Shown: positions 32,284 through 32,845 of the stretch, one piece after another | Position numbering within the stretch: the stretch's first letter is position 1 | Layout: each line of letters begins with the position of its first letter | From: a bacterium | GTDB lineage: Bacteria; Verrucomicrobiota; Kiritimatiellia; CAIKKV01; CAITUY01 | DNA length: 32,845 nucleotides | Assembly (NCBI GenBank): GCA_037143175.1 | Contig: JBAWZF010000033.1 | Coordinates: 1-32,845 of the forward strand | Direction of reading: 5' to 3' | Notes under the pieces: model-generated | What the model was told of the DNA's origin: nothing | What the model saw: only the letters and a program-made list of their open reading frames with translations | Database searches by the model: none | Translations under genes and position numbers: made by a program

Positions 32284-32742
32284 TCAGAACGTCTCCGCCC
32301 AGGCAAGGAGCCGGATATCGCCCGATGGGAGGCGGCAGGCCAACCCCCGGACGGCACTCGTTCTGGTGCCTGATTCAGCGCGTGAGATTACGGAAAAGAA
32401 CTGACCAAAAATGGGAACATCCGGACGTTGGAGGGGGGATGGGAGGGCGGTTCGCTCCAGGCCGTGGAGAGTGGTGCGTGTTCGGATACCTGATGGGAGT
32501 TGATGCTCAAATGACTCGGAATCCGATGCGCTTGAGCCCGCCTTCATGCCTATGCGCAGGGCATTCCAGGCCGCATCCATACTGGCAGCGCGTAGGATGA
32601 ATCGGGTGTATTGAATGTCGCCAGCCCGGAGATGCATCCGGGTCGAAATGAGGGACTGCATCACAACACCGGAAAGAAGTGCCAACAGGAGAATCACCAT
32701 CAGAAGCGCAAAGCCGTTATTGTTTGAGGTCGAGGATCCCAT
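32284..32742 (-). CDS. GspK-like minor pseudopilin, possibly shortened
   Basis: The N-terminus is a prepilin-type segment: GFALLMVILLLALLSGVVMQ follows a short polar leader (MGSSTSNNN), with cleavage expected after Gly10. It is of the GspK type. It then reads STRMHLRAGDIQYTRFILRA, as in GspK. GspK is usually near 300 residues, so this 152-residue form lacks most of the alpha domain. The frame stays open upstream to the window edge without an ATG, so an earlier alternative start cannot be excluded. It heads the GspL-like and GspM-like genes. Confidence 0.65.
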   Translation of the reverse strand: MGSSTSNNNGFALLMVILLLALLSGVVMQSLISTRMHLRAGDIQYTRFILRAASMDAAWNALRIGMKAGSSASDSESFEHQLPSGIRTRTTLHGLERTALPSPLQRPDVPIFGQFFSVISRAESGTRTSAVRGLACRLPSGDIRLLAWAETF

Positions 32743-32845
32743 GGCGTTGGTGTTTACTCGAAATTTGGGGTAGTTGCAATAAAATGAATCACTGCGATTC
32801 AGACACTGGGGAGGGGCTCGGGGGGTGCCAACCCTGACCGTTAAA

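Overview
The window looks like a chromosomal segment from an uncultured, anaerobic-style Gram-negative bacterium. My best guess is the PVC group (Lentisphaerota/Kiritimatiellota-like). This rests on the HU-type protein, the UroD-family enzymes ending in an HSDHSIPP-type motif, and the mix of corrinoid methyl-transfer and GspK/L/M-like genes. It is inference; no marker gene settles it.

Region 1 (1-3370) reads as part of an integron gene-cassette array. Three attC-like imperfect palindromes (103-163, 1333-1388, 1968-2029) each follow a plus-strand cassette: a MazF-type toxin end, a UroD-type methyltransferase with a truncated following cistron, and a RelB/YafQ toxin-antitoxin pair. A BrnT-like toxin with CopG-type antitoxin and a frameshifted lipoprotein follow. 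No integrase is in view.

Region 2 (3526-11219) concerns methyl-group metabolism. It has a UroD-family gene divergent from an AraC regulator, then a second AraC regulator with an N-terminal PocR-like domain. The latter is divergent from an apparent operon: a very short ORF, a UroD/MtaA-type methyltransferase, an OFA-type MFS transporter and a MetF-MetV (methylenetetrahydrofolate reductase) fusion.

Region 3 (11220-16320, minus strand) makes the cofactor. A cobalamin riboswitch with a downstream terminator controls a CobC/CobD-CobQ fusion and CbiB. A near-copy of the riboswitch lies at 11553-11691 with no clear gene after it, pointing at the 3' end of metF. A sensor kinase pseudogene lies between CbiB and that second riboswitch.

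Region 4 (16737-27644) is bounded by 143-bp direct repeats. The right copy covers the 3' end of an intact tRNA-Lys gene, so the interval looks like a decayed integrative element. It holds umuDC, recD2, a secreted 21-residue-repeat protein, a PHA-granule-region protein, a Gfo/Idh/MocA oxidoreductase, an MtfA-like peptidase, an HU-like protein, an excisionase-like gene and several gene remnants. I found no integrase.

Region 5 (27606-32845) looks like ordinary chromosome: tRNA-Lys and tRNA-Gly, a cytidylate kinase-like gene, recN, and a type II secretion/pilus-like set (GspK-, GspL- and GspM-like) running off the right edge.
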